Positions 9,202 to 18,767 of a stretch of 64,000 nt of DNA are shown piece after piece. The first letter of the stretch is position 1. Each line of letters opens with the position of its first letter. The notes below the pieces were generated by a model. It saw only the letters and a program-made list of their open reading frames with translations. It made no database searches and was not told where the DNA came from. Source of the stretch: JBOHWJ01 sp050736615 (GTDB lineage: Bacteria > Desulfobacterota > Binatia > Binatales > Binataceae); assembly GCA_050736615.1 (NCBI GenBank), contig JBOHWL010000192.1:1-64000 (forward strand). The letters are read 5' to 3'. Made by a program: the position numbers and the translations under genes.

Positions 9202-10388
9202 TTGATCACTCGTTCATTGCGCAGCGTCTTGATTTCGGCACTGGCATAATCGAGGCCGCGCAAGACTTCTTCGGTATGTTCACCTAACCGTGGCGGCATC
9301 AGGTTCTTTGCCGCCTTGTCACCGTTGAGGCTGACTGCGATATCGACCAGCTTCAACTCGGGAGTGCGGAAATCGGCCGCACTCGGCGCGATCATGCCGA
9401 GAGCGTTCACCTGAGCATCGGCGAAGACCTCATCAATGGTATTGATTGGACTGGCCGGCACGCCGGCCGCGGGCAAAAGGCGCATCCATTCCTTCGATGA
9501 GCGTTGCCGGGTCTCTGACTCGAGTATCGCATGCAGCTCGTCACGACGCGGAACCCGTTCGGCGTTGGTATGAAAACGCGCATCGGAAGGCAAATCGGGC
9601 AACCCCAAGGCCTGGCAAAGTTTCACGAATAGCCGGTCGTTGCCGGCCGCAATCAAAATCCAGGAGTCGGCGGTTTGAAACGCTTCATAAGGCGCGGCCG
9701 TAGGTGAAGCCGACCCGATTGGCCCCGGCACCGCGCCAGTGGCCATATAATTGGTCAGCAGCAGCGTGGTCCACGCCACTCCGGTTTCGAGCAAACTCGC
9801 GCTGACGCGCGAACCCTTGCCGGTTTGACCCCGTTCGATCAATGCCGCCAGGATGCCGCTGAACAACCATAAGCCCGAGCCCATGTCTATGATCGGCACC
9901 ACCACTCGCGCCGGCTCGCCGCCCGGATGGCCGTTGACGCTGATTATGCCCGAATAAGCCTGGCCCAGCGGATCATACCCGGGCAGATTTTTCAGTGGCC
10001 CGGTTTCCCCGAAGCCGCTAATCGAGCCGTAAATCAGCCGCGGATTGGATGCACGCAGATCGTCATAACCCAATCCGCGCGCCTCGGCACTGCCGGGTTT
10101 CATCGAATGGACGAAGATATCGGCACGGGCGCTCAGCCGCTGAACGATTTCGCGCCCGCGCGCATCGTCGAGGTCGAGACATACGCTTTTTTTATTGCGG
10201 TTGTAGCAAAGATAAGCCGTCGCCTCACCGTTCCACGACGGGTGGAAGCGCCGCACATCGTCGCCACCGCCGGGCCGTTCGATTTTAATCACATCGGCGC
10301 CGAAATCGCCTAATAGCTGCGTACAATAAGGTCCGGCGACATTTTGCGTCAAGTCGATACAGGTGATCCCAGTCAATGTCCGTGGCAT
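9198..10388 (-). CDS. CaiB/BaiF family III CoA-transferase
   Basis: 396 residues, the standard length for family III CoA-transferases, which move CoA between carboxylic acids (formyl-CoA transferase, CaiB, BaiF, succinyl-CoA:benzylsuccinate types). The N-terminal GITCIDLTQNVAGPYCTQLL segment, the KKSVCLDLDDARG motif and the catalytic Asp168 in VVPIIDMGSG are all in place. The substrate is not predictable. It runs tail-to-tail with the EamA gene and is followed upstream, 39 bases away on the same strand, by the MetE-like gene, so those two may form a transcription unit. Confidence 0.88.
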   Translation of the reverse strand: MPRTLTGITCIDLTQNVAGPYCTQLLGDFGADVIKIERPGGGDDVRRFHPSWNGEATAYLCYNRNKKSVCLDLDDARGREIVQRLSARADIFVHSMKPGSAEARGLGYDDLRASNPRLIYGSISGFGETGPLKNLPGYDPLGQAYSGIISVNGHPGGEPARVVVPIIDMGSGLWLFSGILAALIERGQTGKGSRVSASLLETGVAWTTLLLTNYMATGAVPGPIGSASPTAAPYEAFQTADSWILIAAGNDRLFVKLCQALGLPDLPSDARFHTNAERVPRRDELHAILESETRQRSSKEWMRLLPAAGVPASPINTIDEVFADAQVNALGMIAPSAADFRTPELKLVDIAVSLNGDKAAKNLMPPRLGEHTEEVLRGLDYASAEIKTLRNERVIN

Positions 10389-10427
10389 TCGACACTCCCG
10401 TCCGGCATGCCTGTTGGCACGCCGTCC

Positions 10428-11591
10428 TCATCCTAAGAGTCTGTGCGTCGCCAAGTCGGCGCCTTCACGCAAAGCGCGCAGCTTTTCCCAAACCAACTCT
10501 TCCGCCACTGGCGCCAGGCCGGTGGTGGTCTCGAAACCGCAATCGGTGCCCGCGATCACGCGATGAGGGTCGCCCAAGGCCACGGCCGCGCGTTCGAGCC
10601 GATCGGCAATCACCTCGGGATGCTCGACGTAATTGGTGGTCGTATCAATCGCGCCAACGATCAGCAGCATGTCGTCCGATGTCCCTTGACGTGCGAAAGA
10701 TCGGTATTCGTGCTCATGCCGCGGATTCGCCATCGAGAGCATCAGGGCGCCAACACGCGCCGAACAAAGATGCGGCAGGATCAGATCCAGCGCGATGTCG
10801 CGATTATGCGGTCCTTCGTAGTTTCCCCAGCACACGTGCAGCCGCACGCGCCCCGCCGGCACCTTGTCGAGCACGCGATTAATCGCCGCGATGACCGTGT
10901 CAACGAAATTTAAAAAGTCCGATAACGGCCGATCGGCGAAGGAGACATGATATTCCATCGCGAGGTCGGGCGCGTCGATTTGCAACACATAGCCGCGCGA
11001 AACGATCGTTTCGTATTCGACCCTGAGCGCATCAGCCAGCGCGGCGACGTAAGCGCCCATGTTGGGATAGTGTTCATTGACCATCGCGGCCGCGATGATA
11101 CCGGGTGATGGCGCGGTCATGAACGGTTCCAAAAACGCGGAGCCCTGCGCGGCCATCACTTTGTCAAAATCGTTGCATTCCATGTCCAGAGGCTCGCGGT
11201 TCACATAGCTGATCGCGCCAATAGCCTTCGGAGGATGCAACAAATCGACGAGCACGCGGTCGTGGAATGCCCGGGAAAGGTCTATAAAGCTTGGATATTG
11301 GGCGACGTCCGACAGCCGCGGCCGTTCGCTGACTCCGCCGAACCCGCTCATCCGATGCTGAACGTAGGTGAAAAAGCTCTCCCGCGCCTGTTCGCCGTTA
11401 TTGCCGATGTCGATGCCGCATTCGAGTTGTTTGCGAACCACATGGCCCGTCGACTGGAACATGGCGCGCTGGAGCGCATCCTGATCGACCGGCTCACCGC
11501 GACTTAGCCGGCCAAACATCGCGGCCAATTCTTTCGCGCGTGGCAAACTGCCGGCATGGGTCGTGAGTATGCGAGTGTCGGAGCGATGCAT
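10428..11591 (-). CDS. MetE C-terminal-like (cobalamin-independent methionine synthase II family) protein
   Basis: 387 residues, corresponding only to the C-terminal catalytic barrel of MetE. Zinc ligands are recognisable: His252 and Cys254 in LHVCWGNYEG and Cys351 in AGTDCGFET. The N-terminus LTTHAGSLPR is the family hallmark. Proteins of this stand-alone type are widespread and annotated as methionine-synthase-II-like or epoxide/alkyl-transferase-like; the methyl donor and acceptor are unknown because the folate-binding N-terminal barrel is missing. A good ribosome binding site (GAGGTG) precedes ATG 11591. A second family member sits at 21680-22804. Confidence 0.82.
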   Translation of the reverse strand: MHRSDTRILTTHAGSLPRAKELAAMFGRLSRGEPVDQDALQRAMFQSTGHVVRKQLECGIDIGNNGEQARESFFTYVQHRMSGFGGVSERPRLSDVAQYPSFIDLSRAFHDRVLVDLLHPPKAIGAISYVNREPLDMECNDFDKVMAAQGSAFLEPFMTAPSPGIIAAAMVNEHYPNMGAYVAALADALRVEYETIVSRGYVLQIDAPDLAMEYHVSFADRPLSDFLNFVDTVIAAINRVLDKVPAGRVRLHVCWGNYEGPHNRDIALDLILPHLCSARVGALMLSMANPRHEHEYRSFARQGTSDDMLLIVGAIDTTTNYVEHPEVIADRLERAAVALGDPHRVIAGTDCGFETTTGLAPVAEELVWEKLRALREGADLATHRLLG

Positions 11592-11786
11592 GCGGTTTCA
11601 CCTCGAATTACACGATGCGAACAGCCGGGGAGCCGCTTCAACGTCGCGAGGTCAGTGGCTGGACGGCGGTCGCCGTGAGACTTGCTCCAGGCTACAAACA
11701 TGCGCGGTTCCCGCTTAATGTCAATTGTAATACGGCTTGCCGATCCGGTGTGAGGCTATCGGACCCGGACATGCTATGAGATCGGC

Positions 11787-12623
11787 ATGAAATTCGGCCT
11801 GTTCGGCATCAACATGCGGCCGTGCGTCACGCCCGAAGCGATCGCCTCGGTGGCGCACGCGGCCGAGGCGGCGGGATATGACAGCGTGTGGGGTGGTGAA
11901 CATATTCTGCTGCCCGATCCGCAAAGTCCCTCGTGGCCAATGCCACCGCTCACGGACTTCATCGATCTGACCGTCACGATCGCTTTCGCCGCCGCCAACA
12001 CGCGCACGATCCAGTTCGGCACTGGTATTGTGATTGTGCCGTTGCGGAACCCGGTGATTTTGGCCAAGCAGATTGCGTCGCTCGGGGTGATAACCAACGA
12101 ACGGCTGATCTTCGGAATCGGAATTGGCAACATCGAGCCTGAATTCAACGCCGCCGGAATGCCGTTCGATCACAAGGGGCGGCGCGCGGAGGAGTCACTG
12201 GCGCTGATGAAAGCGCTGTGGACGATGGAACAGCCGCGGTTTGACGGACGCTTCTTCAGCTTAAGCGGCGTCCGCGCGGAACCGCGTCCACACAAGCCGC
12301 CACCAATTATCTTCGGCGGTAAATCCAATTACGCTTTCAGCCGCACCGCGCGGCTTGGTGACGGATGGTTTGGCTACGCGCTCGAGCTGGACGCGGCGGC
12401 GAAATGTATCGAAGAAATTCAACGGGCTTGCGTACAACACGGACGCCGCTTCGAGGAGCTTGAAATCAGCGTCACTCCAAAAGCTCCACTCAACTTGGAC
12501 CTCGCGCGTCGCTACGAGGATTTGGGTGTGCAAAGGCTCATCGTGTCACCGCGTGTGCGCACAGCCGAGGAAATGATCCGTTTCGCTCAAGAGACGGCAC
12601 ACGGCATCATCAGCGTCTTCTGA
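11787..12623 (+). CDS. LLM class F420-dependent oxidoreductase
   Basis: 278 residues, luciferase-like monooxygenase fold. It begins MKFGLFGINMRPCVTPEAIA and contains the family segments ESVWGGEH-like YDSVWGGEHILLP, GIGIGNIEPEF and PPPIIFGGKS. This TIGR03619-like subgroup generally uses coenzyme F420, or sometimes FMN, to oxidise or reduce small organic molecules. The substrate is unknown. It is divergent from the MetE-like gene and convergent with a second LLM gene 73 bases away. Confidence 0.85.
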   Translation: MKFGLFGINMRPCVTPEAIASVAHAAEAAGYDSVWGGEHILLPDPQSPSWPMPPLTDFIDLTVTIAFAAANTRTIQFGTGIVIVPLRNPVILAKQIASLGVITNERLIFGIGIGNIEPEFNAAGMPFDHKGRRAEESLALMKALWTMEQPRFDGRFFSLSGVRAEPRPHKPPPIIFGGKSNYAFSRTARLGDGWFGYALELDAAAKCIEEIQRACVQHGRRFEELEISVTPKAPLNLDLARRYEDLGVQRLIVSPRVRTAEEMIRFAQETAHGIISVF

Positions 12624-12696
12624 CGCAATCCGGCCGTTTGGCTTTGGCGATCGCATTGAGCACGCCCTCGCCATCCACGCATTGACTTGTTACAAG

Positions 12697-13560
12697 CTAA
12701 AGCTTCTGCGCGCGTTCAATCACCGTCGCCGCTTCCTTCATCGCCTCAGCCGCATCGCCGTGCGCCGTCCGTGCGGCACCCACCACGATACGGGTTACTC
12801 CGGCCTCCTCATAGCGCTTCATGAGATCGAGCGCGGGCGTGGTTGGCAGCAGAACGGAAAACTCAAGCGCGGCCGGGTCTCGCCCGTACGCTTGCGCCAT
12901 TTGCCGTATTTGCGGAATACAGGTGCGCGCCTGTTCCGCGCTGAGTCCGCCGGGGCACCAGCCGTCGGCATAGCGCGCCACACGCTTGAGCGCGTATTTC
13001 GGGTCATGTGCGCCGAGAATAATTTTCGGTCCTGGCTTCTGCAGCGGCTTGGGAAAAAGCCTGACCGGCGGAAATTTGATGATTTCGCCGTGGTAGCTGG
13101 CTTCGTCCTCGCGCCAAAGCATGCGCAAAGCTTCGATCGATTCGCGCATCCGCTTCCATCGCCGGACGAAGTCGAGACCCATGATTTGCGCCTCTTCAGG
13201 GAACCATCCCGCGCCCGCACCCATTATGAAACGTCCATTCGAATACAAATCGAGCGAGGCGGTGGCTTTGGCCGTTTCAATCACGTTACGCTCAGTAAGC
13301 AGGCAGATGCCGGTGGCGAGCTTGATGCGCGAGGTGGCGTGGGCGGCAATTGACAGCGCGACGAACGGATCAATCAGATGCGCGTAGAAGTCCGGCACCT
13401 TGCCGTCGGCGGAGCGTGGATAATAGGTGGTGTAGGCAGCCGGCATCACCAGATGCTCTGCCACCCAGAATGATTCGAACCCCATCCGTTCCGCGGCACT
13501 GGCGATATCTCCGGGGTTGCCGGATTTTTCCGTCAAAAAAGCGAGCACGCCGGTCTTCAT
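12697..13560 (-). CDS. LLM class F420-dependent oxidoreductase
   Basis: 287 residues, a paralogue of the preceding gene. Family features: MGFESFWVAEHLVMP, FIMGAGAGWFPEEAQ, KIILGAHDPKY and WCPGGLSAEQA. F420-dependent oxidoreduction of an unidentified substrate is the family expectation. The start has GAGGTG seven bases before ATG 13560. The two LLM genes face each other and share the CoA-transferase/MetE-like neighbourhood, which suggests a small catabolic region rather than a single operon. On its upstream side begins the MITE-like element at 13623. Confidence 0.86.
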   Translation of the reverse strand: MKTGVLAFLTEKSGNPGDIASAAERMGFESFWVAEHLVMPAAYTTYYPRSADGKVPDFYAHLIDPFVALSIAAHATSRIKLATGICLLTERNVIETAKATASLDLYSNGRFIMGAGAGWFPEEAQIMGLDFVRRWKRMRESIEALRMLWREDEASYHGEIIKFPPVRLFPKPLQKPGPKIILGAHDPKYALKRVARYADGWCPGGLSAEQARTCIPQIRQMAQAYGRDPAALEFSVLLPTTPALDLMKRYEEAGVTRIVVGAARTAHGDAAEAMKEAATVIERAQKL

Positions 13561-13622
13561 CGAAATGTCACCTCATCTGGTGTTGCTGTCCTAATCTTCA
13601 GAGCAATAGCGCGGCAATGTTC

Positions 13623-13781
13623 CTAGCAGGCTGTTGAAAAAATCACAGCCTGCTCCCCCGCTCTTTCTCTCCCGCAAAAGAGCGGGAGAGCAGCTTGAGG
13701 AAAGCAGCCATCTTTGCGCAGGGTGTTGCGGGCACTGGGATGCGGCTTGCGATAAGAACGTCTTTTTCAACACCCTGCTAG
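13623..13781. mobile_element. MITE-like element (copy 1)
   Basis: A 159-base non-coding unit with near-perfect 18-base terminal inverted repeats: 13624-13641 and 13763-13780, with one mismatch. Both outer ends read CTAG. Inside is a perfect 9-base hairpin (13667-13675 with 13682-13690, loop of six). A clearly related copy starts at 63869. There is no transposase gene, so if mobile it would need an enzyme supplied elsewhere. The structure is seen directly; mobility is inferred. Confidence 0.7.
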
Positions 13782-14092
13782 AGGAAATCTCCGCACAAGC
13801 CCCAGTTGTCATTCTGAACGAAGTCCGCTTCCAGCGCAGCCCGCAGGAAGCAAGCACGCCAGTGTAGCGAAGCGAAACGAGCAGGCGAGTCCGCAGCGAG
13901 CTGCGTTTTGAGTCAGAGTCTGCGAGGTGTGCTCGAAATAGCGAGGAATGTCGGAAAAGTCGCTGAAAAGACCGAAAAAACCGGGATACCTCGCTTTCAT
14001 ACGCGCCTCGCGGACTCGTTATTCTAACGCTACTCGCGGACTCGTTCGCTCGGCTTCGCTTGACGTGCTCGCCCCGTCTCAGGCTCCGTTAG
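13782..14092. repeat. Repeat-rich non-coding stretch
   Basis: No credible gene. It begins with a GTCATTCTGA motif (13808-13817), the same core that forms nested inverted repeats at 63753-63762/63835-63844. It also holds a 13-base direct repeat TCGCGGACTCGTT at 14008-14020 and 14034-14046. Short reading frames here have no recognisable similarity. Confidence 0.5.
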
Positions 14093-14617
14093 CTAATGAA
14101 AGCGCGCGATCGCATCCTCGATCATGCGCGCCGCCTCTTCCGGTCCAGCCCATTCGATGATTTTCACCCATTTCCCCGGTTCAAGTTCCTTGTAGTGACG
14201 AAAGAAGTGCGAAATCTGACTGCGCAAAATTTCCGGCAAGTCGGTATACGTGTGAACGCCGGAATAATAGGGATTCAGCTGATCGAGCGGCACCGTAATT
14301 ATCTTCTCATCCGGCCCGGCTTCGTCTTCCATCATCAGCACGCCCACCGGACGGCATCGCACCACCGCGCCCGGAATTACCGGAATTTGCACCACCACCA
14401 GCGCATCGCACGGGTCGCCATCACGCGCCAGCGTATTGGGAATGAAGCCGTAGTTGGCTGGATAGAACATCGCGGTGTGCAGGAAACGATTGACAAACAA
14501 AGCGCCGGTTGGTTTGTCGAGTTCATATTTAACCGGTACGCCTCCTTGCGGAATCTCAATCAACACATTGACGTCCCAGGGCGGCGCTTTGCCTGCCGGA
14601 ATTTTGCTAACATCCAT
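14093..14617 (-). CDS. ppa: Inorganic pyrophosphatase, family I
   Basis: 174 residues, the normal length for soluble family I pyrophosphatase, which hydrolyses pyrophosphate to drive biosynthesis. The signature DGDPCDALVV gives the metal-binding aspartates. Other conserved parts are the IEIPQGG start, VKYELDK, FYPANYGFIPNT and the C-terminal FFRHYKELEPGKWVK. The region is free of truncation. The gene is single, with repeats downstream and a divergent membrane-protein gene upstream. Confidence 0.95.
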   Translation of the reverse strand: MDVSKIPAGKAPPWDVNVLIEIPQGGVPVKYELDKPTGALFVNRFLHTAMFYPANYGFIPNTLARDGDPCDALVVVQIPVIPGAVVRCRPVGVLMMEDEAGPDEKIITVPLDQLNPYYSGVHTYTDLPEILRSQISHFFRHYKELEPGKWVKIIEWAGPEEAARMIEDAIARFH

Positions 14618-14838
14618 GGAAGAACCTCTAGTTTGAATTTAGGCTTCCGCTCCGTCGGGCGCCATGCCGTTGATGACGCACCGCTAACTAACGTCCCGGC
14701 AAACTTAACGCCGCAGTATCTTGCCCGCCACCGTGATGATTAAATCAGTAGCCGCACACGCCTCCGGGCGTGTGGCCAACATAGCGCCAGCCTGGCTCCG
14801 CCGCTGCGACTTGCCGACCCTGATCATCTGATACGCAA

Positions 14839-15837
14839 ATGCGCAAAACCATTCTGCAAAGCCTACTGGTTTACGGAATAGCCGCGGTGATCGTCTGGTA
14901 CGTCGCGCGTGACGTTTCGTGGGTGCAGATCTTGCGCACGATGAGTCATGCCACCTTGTGGTTGTTACTGGTGGCGAGTCTCGGCGGCTTTCTGTGCTGG
15001 TTTATCGGCGAGACATTTCTATTCTCGCGATTGTTCAGTTATTTCCACGGACGCACCGGCGCGATGGAACTGCTGCCGACAGTCGCCATGGTTTACTTCC
15101 TGCAAATCATCAATTCACTGGTAGCCGGCGGCGCTTTTGTCCTGTTTCTGCATACGCGCAAGCGCGTGCCCTGGATCGCAGGTGGCTGCACCATGATGTT
15201 TCAATCCTACGTTGACATCATGCTGCTCGCGATCTTGTCGTTAATTGCGATGGATCTCGTGCCGAGCTCACCGATCCGGCCGGGACTCGGGTATGCGGCG
15301 GGCGTCCTGGGCGCAATCGTGCTGATTACCGGCTTCTGGCTGTTCTGGGAACCGCGCCCAGGCTTCGGCAAATGGCTGCGATGGCTGTACGAACGGCCCT
15401 CGATGGTCAGTTTCAGAATGGCGCGGCCGTCACATTACCTGAGGCTGATGGCCATCAGAGTGTTGATTTTCATTGGCGCGGGGTTCGCTCTCTATGGACA
15501 ATTTGTCAGCTTTCATATCAAGGTGCCGCTGATTCAGGTGCTCGCGCTGACACCTTTCGTACTGGCGATTGGCAATGCACCGATTTCACCAGCCGGCATT
15601 GGGACCACGCAACTGGTCTTTACGGTCGGCTTCGCTCATTTCGCCAGCAAAGATGCGCTGATGGCGGTATCGCTGGCCGCGACCGCCTTCAATTTCCTCT
15701 TTCGCATCCCGATGGGCTTTGTCTCCGGTCCCTCGCTCGTAGACGAAATTGCCGAGGCGAAACGGGAACTCACCACCGGCCACCACGACCAAGTTGGCGC
15801 CGATCAGCACCGCGTGAGCGCCGATGCCGAACCCTGA
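14839..15837 (+). CDS. UPF0104 / flippase-like integral membrane protein
   Basis: 332 residues with about eight hydrophobic segments. It belongs to the same broad family as the gene at 4459-5457, recognised by the C-terminal ISPAGIGTTQLVF and the N-terminal layout, but it is strongly diverged. Family members carry no obvious enzyme residues and are thought to move or bind lipids. No operon partner is visible: ppa is divergent and the respiratory operon is convergent, about 40 bases away. Function unknown. Confidence 0.65.
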   Translation: MRKTILQSLLVYGIAAVIVWYVARDVSWVQILRTMSHATLWLLLVASLGGFLCWFIGETFLFSRLFSYFHGRTGAMELLPTVAMVYFLQIINSLVAGGAFVLFLHTRKRVPWIAGGCTMMFQSYVDIMLLAILSLIAMDLVPSSPIRPGLGYAAGVLGAIVLITGFWLFWEPRPGFGKWLRWLYERPSMVSFRMARPSHYLRLMAIRVLIFIGAGFALYGQFVSFHIKVPLIQVLALTPFVLAIGNAPISPAGIGTTQLVFTVGFAHFASKDALMAVSLAATAFNFLFRIPMGFVSGPSLVDEIAEAKRELTTGHHDQVGADQHRVSADAEP

Positions 15838-15876
15838 GTGGATCGCGACGGGGAATCCGCAGTGAAGCCACCCGAT

Positions 15877-17334
15877 TTACCGTGAACTGGCAACTCCCGG
15901 CGGCGGGGGCAGATAATTGCCGAGTGTGGCTCCCAACGACGCTTTGCGCGACAACAGGAAGGCCATCAGATCATTCAGGTCCGACGAGGTCAGGGTGCCC
16001 GCGAAAGCCGGCATATTACCGCCTCCCGCCAGGATCCTGATCCTGATGTCGTTGGGCGTGAGCGTGTCACCGATAAGGCTCAGGTTGGGACCGCGCAAAC
16101 CGCCATAACCGCCGATCGTGTGACAAAACTCGCAGGCGTGGTCGTGAAACAGTTGTGCGCCGCGAATCACCGCGGGACCATTTTGTTTCCCCACCACCGC
16201 GATAGGCAATGGCTTCGCGTCAAAGCGCGGCGACCAGGGCGACACCGCGCCCTCAATCCAGAACGAACCCATGGTAATCACGACCAGGATTACGAGCGCG
16301 ACCGCCCATGGACGCCTGGCCGGATGCCGTTCGCCTTTGTTCCATATCACTGGCATCAGCAACAGAAAGACGAACGTGCATAACGGAGCCAAAATCATGA
16401 AGGTCGATTCGGCGCCGCGCGGCAGCAGTGCGAGCACCGCGAAATACCAGACAAAATACCAATCGGGCCGCGGTTCATTGGCGAGTAAGCTCGGATTAGG
16501 CGGCTTGCCCAGATGAGGCGGTCCAACCGTCGCGGCCAATATCACGACAATCGCCACCACCAGCGCGCCGAAGACCACGTCGCGCCATGCACCATCGGGC
16601 CAGAACGGCACCCCCTTTTCTCTCAGCAGCTTGTCGTATTCCCGGTGGTAGGTTTTCGGGTCCACCTTTTCGCCAGGCACGGGCGGAGCCGAGATGCCGT
16701 CATGGAAAACCAGGTAAAGGTGGATGAGCAGCAATCCGATGATCGCCGCCGGCAAATAGAATACGTGATAGGCAAAAAAGCGGCTGAGACTCGCACCGCT
16801 GAGCGTCTTTCCGCCCAGCAGAAACCGCGCCAGGTATCGGCCTATCACCGGCATGCGGCCGATCATTTCGGCGGCCAAAATCGTGGCCCAGACCGCTGTT
16901 TGGTCCCAGCGCAGAAGCTGACCGGTAAAGCCCATCGCCAACGTCAGGAACAGCAGGCAGACGCCGGTAATCCAGTTGAGCTCGCGCGGATATTTGTAAC
17001 AGCCCATCAGAAACACCTGAATCATGTGAATCCCGATGAGCAGAATCATCGCGGAAGCGCCAAAAAAATGCATTCCGCGCAGCAGATTACCCAGAACCGC
17101 CTTGGTGGATATAAACTGGAGGACGTGGTATGCGCTGCCGGTGGACGAAATGTAGCGAGTGGCTAACGCCGTGCCCGTCGCAATCTGCATAATGAAGCAG
17201 ATGAGCACGGCGCTGCCAAATACGTAATACCAGTCCGCGCCGGGCGGTATCGGATGCTGCGCGAGATCGCGGGAAAAGGTGACCAGCCCGGTCCGCTCCT
17301 CAAAAGCGTCAATCGCGCTCTTGACCAGATTCAT
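15877..17334 (-). CDS. Cytochrome b fused to a C-terminal cytochrome c domain
   Basis: 485 residues. The membrane part is a full cytochrome b (b6 plus subunit IV regions). Four haem-ligand histidines are present in RGMHFFGA, IGIHMIQ, AYHVFYLP and LIHLYLVF. The pairs are spaced 14 and 15 residues apart, the b6-type pattern. The quinol-site motif is PDWY. The last 100 residues form a cytochrome c domain with C-x-x-C-H (CEFCHTIGG). Start chosen at ATG 17334 (MNLVKSAIDAFEERTG); the longer reading frame upstream has no family similarity and overlaps the Rieske gene. Last gene of the respiratory operon, 28 bases after the Rieske gene. Confidence 0.9.
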   Translation of the reverse strand: MNLVKSAIDAFEERTGLVTFSRDLAQHPIPPGADWYYVFGSAVLICFIMQIATGTALATRYISSTGSAYHVLQFISTKAVLGNLLRGMHFFGASAMILLIGIHMIQVFLMGCYKYPRELNWITGVCLLFLTLAMGFTGQLLRWDQTAVWATILAAEMIGRMPVIGRYLARFLLGGKTLSGASLSRFFAYHVFYLPAAIIGLLLIHLYLVFHDGISAPPVPGEKVDPKTYHREYDKLLREKGVPFWPDGAWRDVVFGALVVAIVVILAATVGPPHLGKPPNPSLLANEPRPDWYFVWYFAVLALLPRGAESTFMILAPLCTFVFLLLMPVIWNKGERHPARRPWAVALVILVVITMGSFWIEGAVSPWSPRFDAKPLPIAVVGKQNGPAVIRGAQLFHDHACEFCHTIGGYGGLRGPNLSLIGDTLTPNDIRIRILAGGGNMPAFAGTLTSSDLNDLMAFLLSRKASLGATLGNYLPPPPGVASSR

Positions 17335-17362
17335 CCGCGAAATCTTCCTCCAAACTCCGGCA

Positions 17363-17884
17363 TCATTCGATCGGAACCGCGCTGGCCAGGATTTCCACTT
17401 GGCCCTTGCGCACACGCACTGGGTATTTGAACAACCCACGCGGCGGCGGTCCCGCCGCGACCGATCCGTCCGCGTAATAGACTCCGCCATGACATGGGCA
17501 CATGAACAGTTTGGCCTTCGGCAGCCATCGAACCGGACAGCCCAGGTGCGAGCAGTTGACCGAAAACGCGATGAATTCCACACCGGCCACGCGCCGCAAC
17601 CACGCGGCCGTGAGCGAAGTGACTCCGGCCCACACCATCGGCGAAGGATCCAGGAAGCTTACTTTCACCGTATCTCCGATCTTAAAGTCATCAATTTTGC
17701 CGACCGGCCGCCACACGGTCGGCGTTTTCGCCACCAGCGGGCCGATGATAAATCCGATCACGGGAACGCCAATCAAGCCTGCGATAACGGCTGACAGAGC
17801 CATGCTTAGAATAACGAAGAACTTCCGCCGCTCGATCCCATAGCCGTGATTCAGGCACTCGAGCTTTTCATCTTCCGTCAGCAT
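17363..17884 (-). CDS. Rieske 2Fe-2S protein of a bc-type complex
   Basis: 173 residues. One N-terminal membrane anchor (FFVILSMALSAVIAGLIG) is followed by a Rieske domain with the two cluster-binding loops C-S-H-L-G-C and C-P-C-H-G. It transfers electrons from quinol to the cytochrome c domain. Start chosen at MLTEDEKLECLNH (17884), which overlaps the preceding small gene by 17 bases; an upstream in-frame start at 17911 is less likely. Its place between the oxidase genes and cytochrome b shows that complex III and the oxidase are made together. Confidence 0.92.
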   Translation of the reverse strand: MLTEDEKLECLNHGYGIERRKFFVILSMALSAVIAGLIGVPVIGFIIGPLVAKTPTVWRPVGKIDDFKIGDTVKVSFLDPSPMVWAGVTSLTAAWLRRVAGVEFIAFSVNCSHLGCPVRWLPKAKLFMCPCHGGVYYADGSVAAGPPPRGLFKYPVRVRKGQVEILASAVPIE

Positions 17885-18104
17885 GCACCAACTCTCCAAT
17901 CCATTTGGCAAGCGAGAAAATCATCAGCAACGCGCCCACGATCGAAAAAAGGTACGATGTGACTACGCCTATCAACAGAAAGGTGACGCCCATGGCGAGG
18001 ATAAAGGGCCAGTAGGTCGGCTCCGGGATATGTTCCGGCGCCGGCGTATTCCATCCCTCGCGGCGCGCGAGCGCCTCAAGATCGTTACCCTCTTCGTCAG
18101 GCAT
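17868..18104 (-). CDS. Small cytochrome c oxidase subunit IV-like membrane protein
   Basis: 78 residues. The N-terminus is soluble and acidic; two hydrophobic segments follow (PFILAMGVTFLLIGVVTSYLF and IVGALLMIFSL). The size, position after subunit III and PEPTYWPF motif fit the small subunit IV found in several bacterial aa3/caa3 operons. It has no catalytic residues. It overlaps the Rieske gene, which supports a genuine translated gene. Confidence 0.72.
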   Translation of the reverse strand: MPDEEGNDLEALARREGWNTPAPEHIPEPTYWPFILAMGVTFLLIGVVTSYLFSIVGALLMIFSLAKWIGELVHADGR

Positions 18105-18173
18105 TGGTGCGCTCCAAAACGGATGTCATGCTTCCTTTCGTCGCCGTGACGCCTGGAACTGATGCGGTGATCC

Positions 18174-18761
18174 TCAAAAAAACGGCCATAGATAGACCAG
18201 GCCAAAAATGAAAACCCAGACGGCATCGACAAAATGCCAGTACATCGCGACCGATTCAAAACCCGCCTGCAGGCCTTCTCCTTCAATCATCGCCGGTGTT
18301 TGCGGCAGCGCCATGCGGCCGCTGCCAGCCACCCCAAGCATGATCGCCAGCATGCACAATCCGATAAAAACATGGAGGCCGTGAAAGCCGGTCAAAGTGA
18401 AAAACGTGCTGCCGAAAAGGTTGGTCGCCACCGTGATGTTGCGGCTAAACAGCCCAGCCCATTCAAAACTCTCCCCGATCAGGAAGATCGCACCCAGCAC
18501 AATCGTCAGCGCCAGCCATATCACCAGCCCGCGCCGCCTGCCGTGGCGGAAAGCGTGATGGGCCAGCGCCATGGTCGCACTGCTGGCGAACAGCGCGACA
18601 CTGAACAGGCCAGTGCGCAGCGGATTCAGGCTATTCCCCGCACTGGGACCACCCGCCGACACCACGTGGAAATAAATGTAGGATACGATCAGGATCAAAA
18701 AGAAGTTGGCCTCTGAAAAAATAAAGAGACCGACCGCGAGCTTGCTTTTCGACACCGGCAT
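18174..18761 (-). CDS. Cytochrome c oxidase subunit III
   Basis: 195 residues, with five membrane segments. Family segments are LFIFSEANFFLILIVSYIY, FTLTGFHGLHVFIGL and the C-terminal YWHFVDAVWVFIFGLVYLWPF. It stabilises the catalytic subunit and supports proton uptake. The short form, lacking the first two helices, is common in caa3-type oxidases. It starts 6 bases after subunit I. Confidence 0.9.
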   Translation of the reverse strand: MPVSKSKLAVGLFIFSEANFFLILIVSYIYFHVVSAGGPSAGNSLNPLRTGLFSVALFASSATMALAHHAFRHGRRRGLVIWLALTIVLGAIFLIGESFEWAGLFSRNITVATNLFGSTFFTLTGFHGLHVFIGLCMLAIMLGVAGSGRMALPQTPAMIEGEGLQAGFESVAMYWHFVDAVWVFIFGLVYLWPFF

Positions 18762-18767
18762 TGATTC

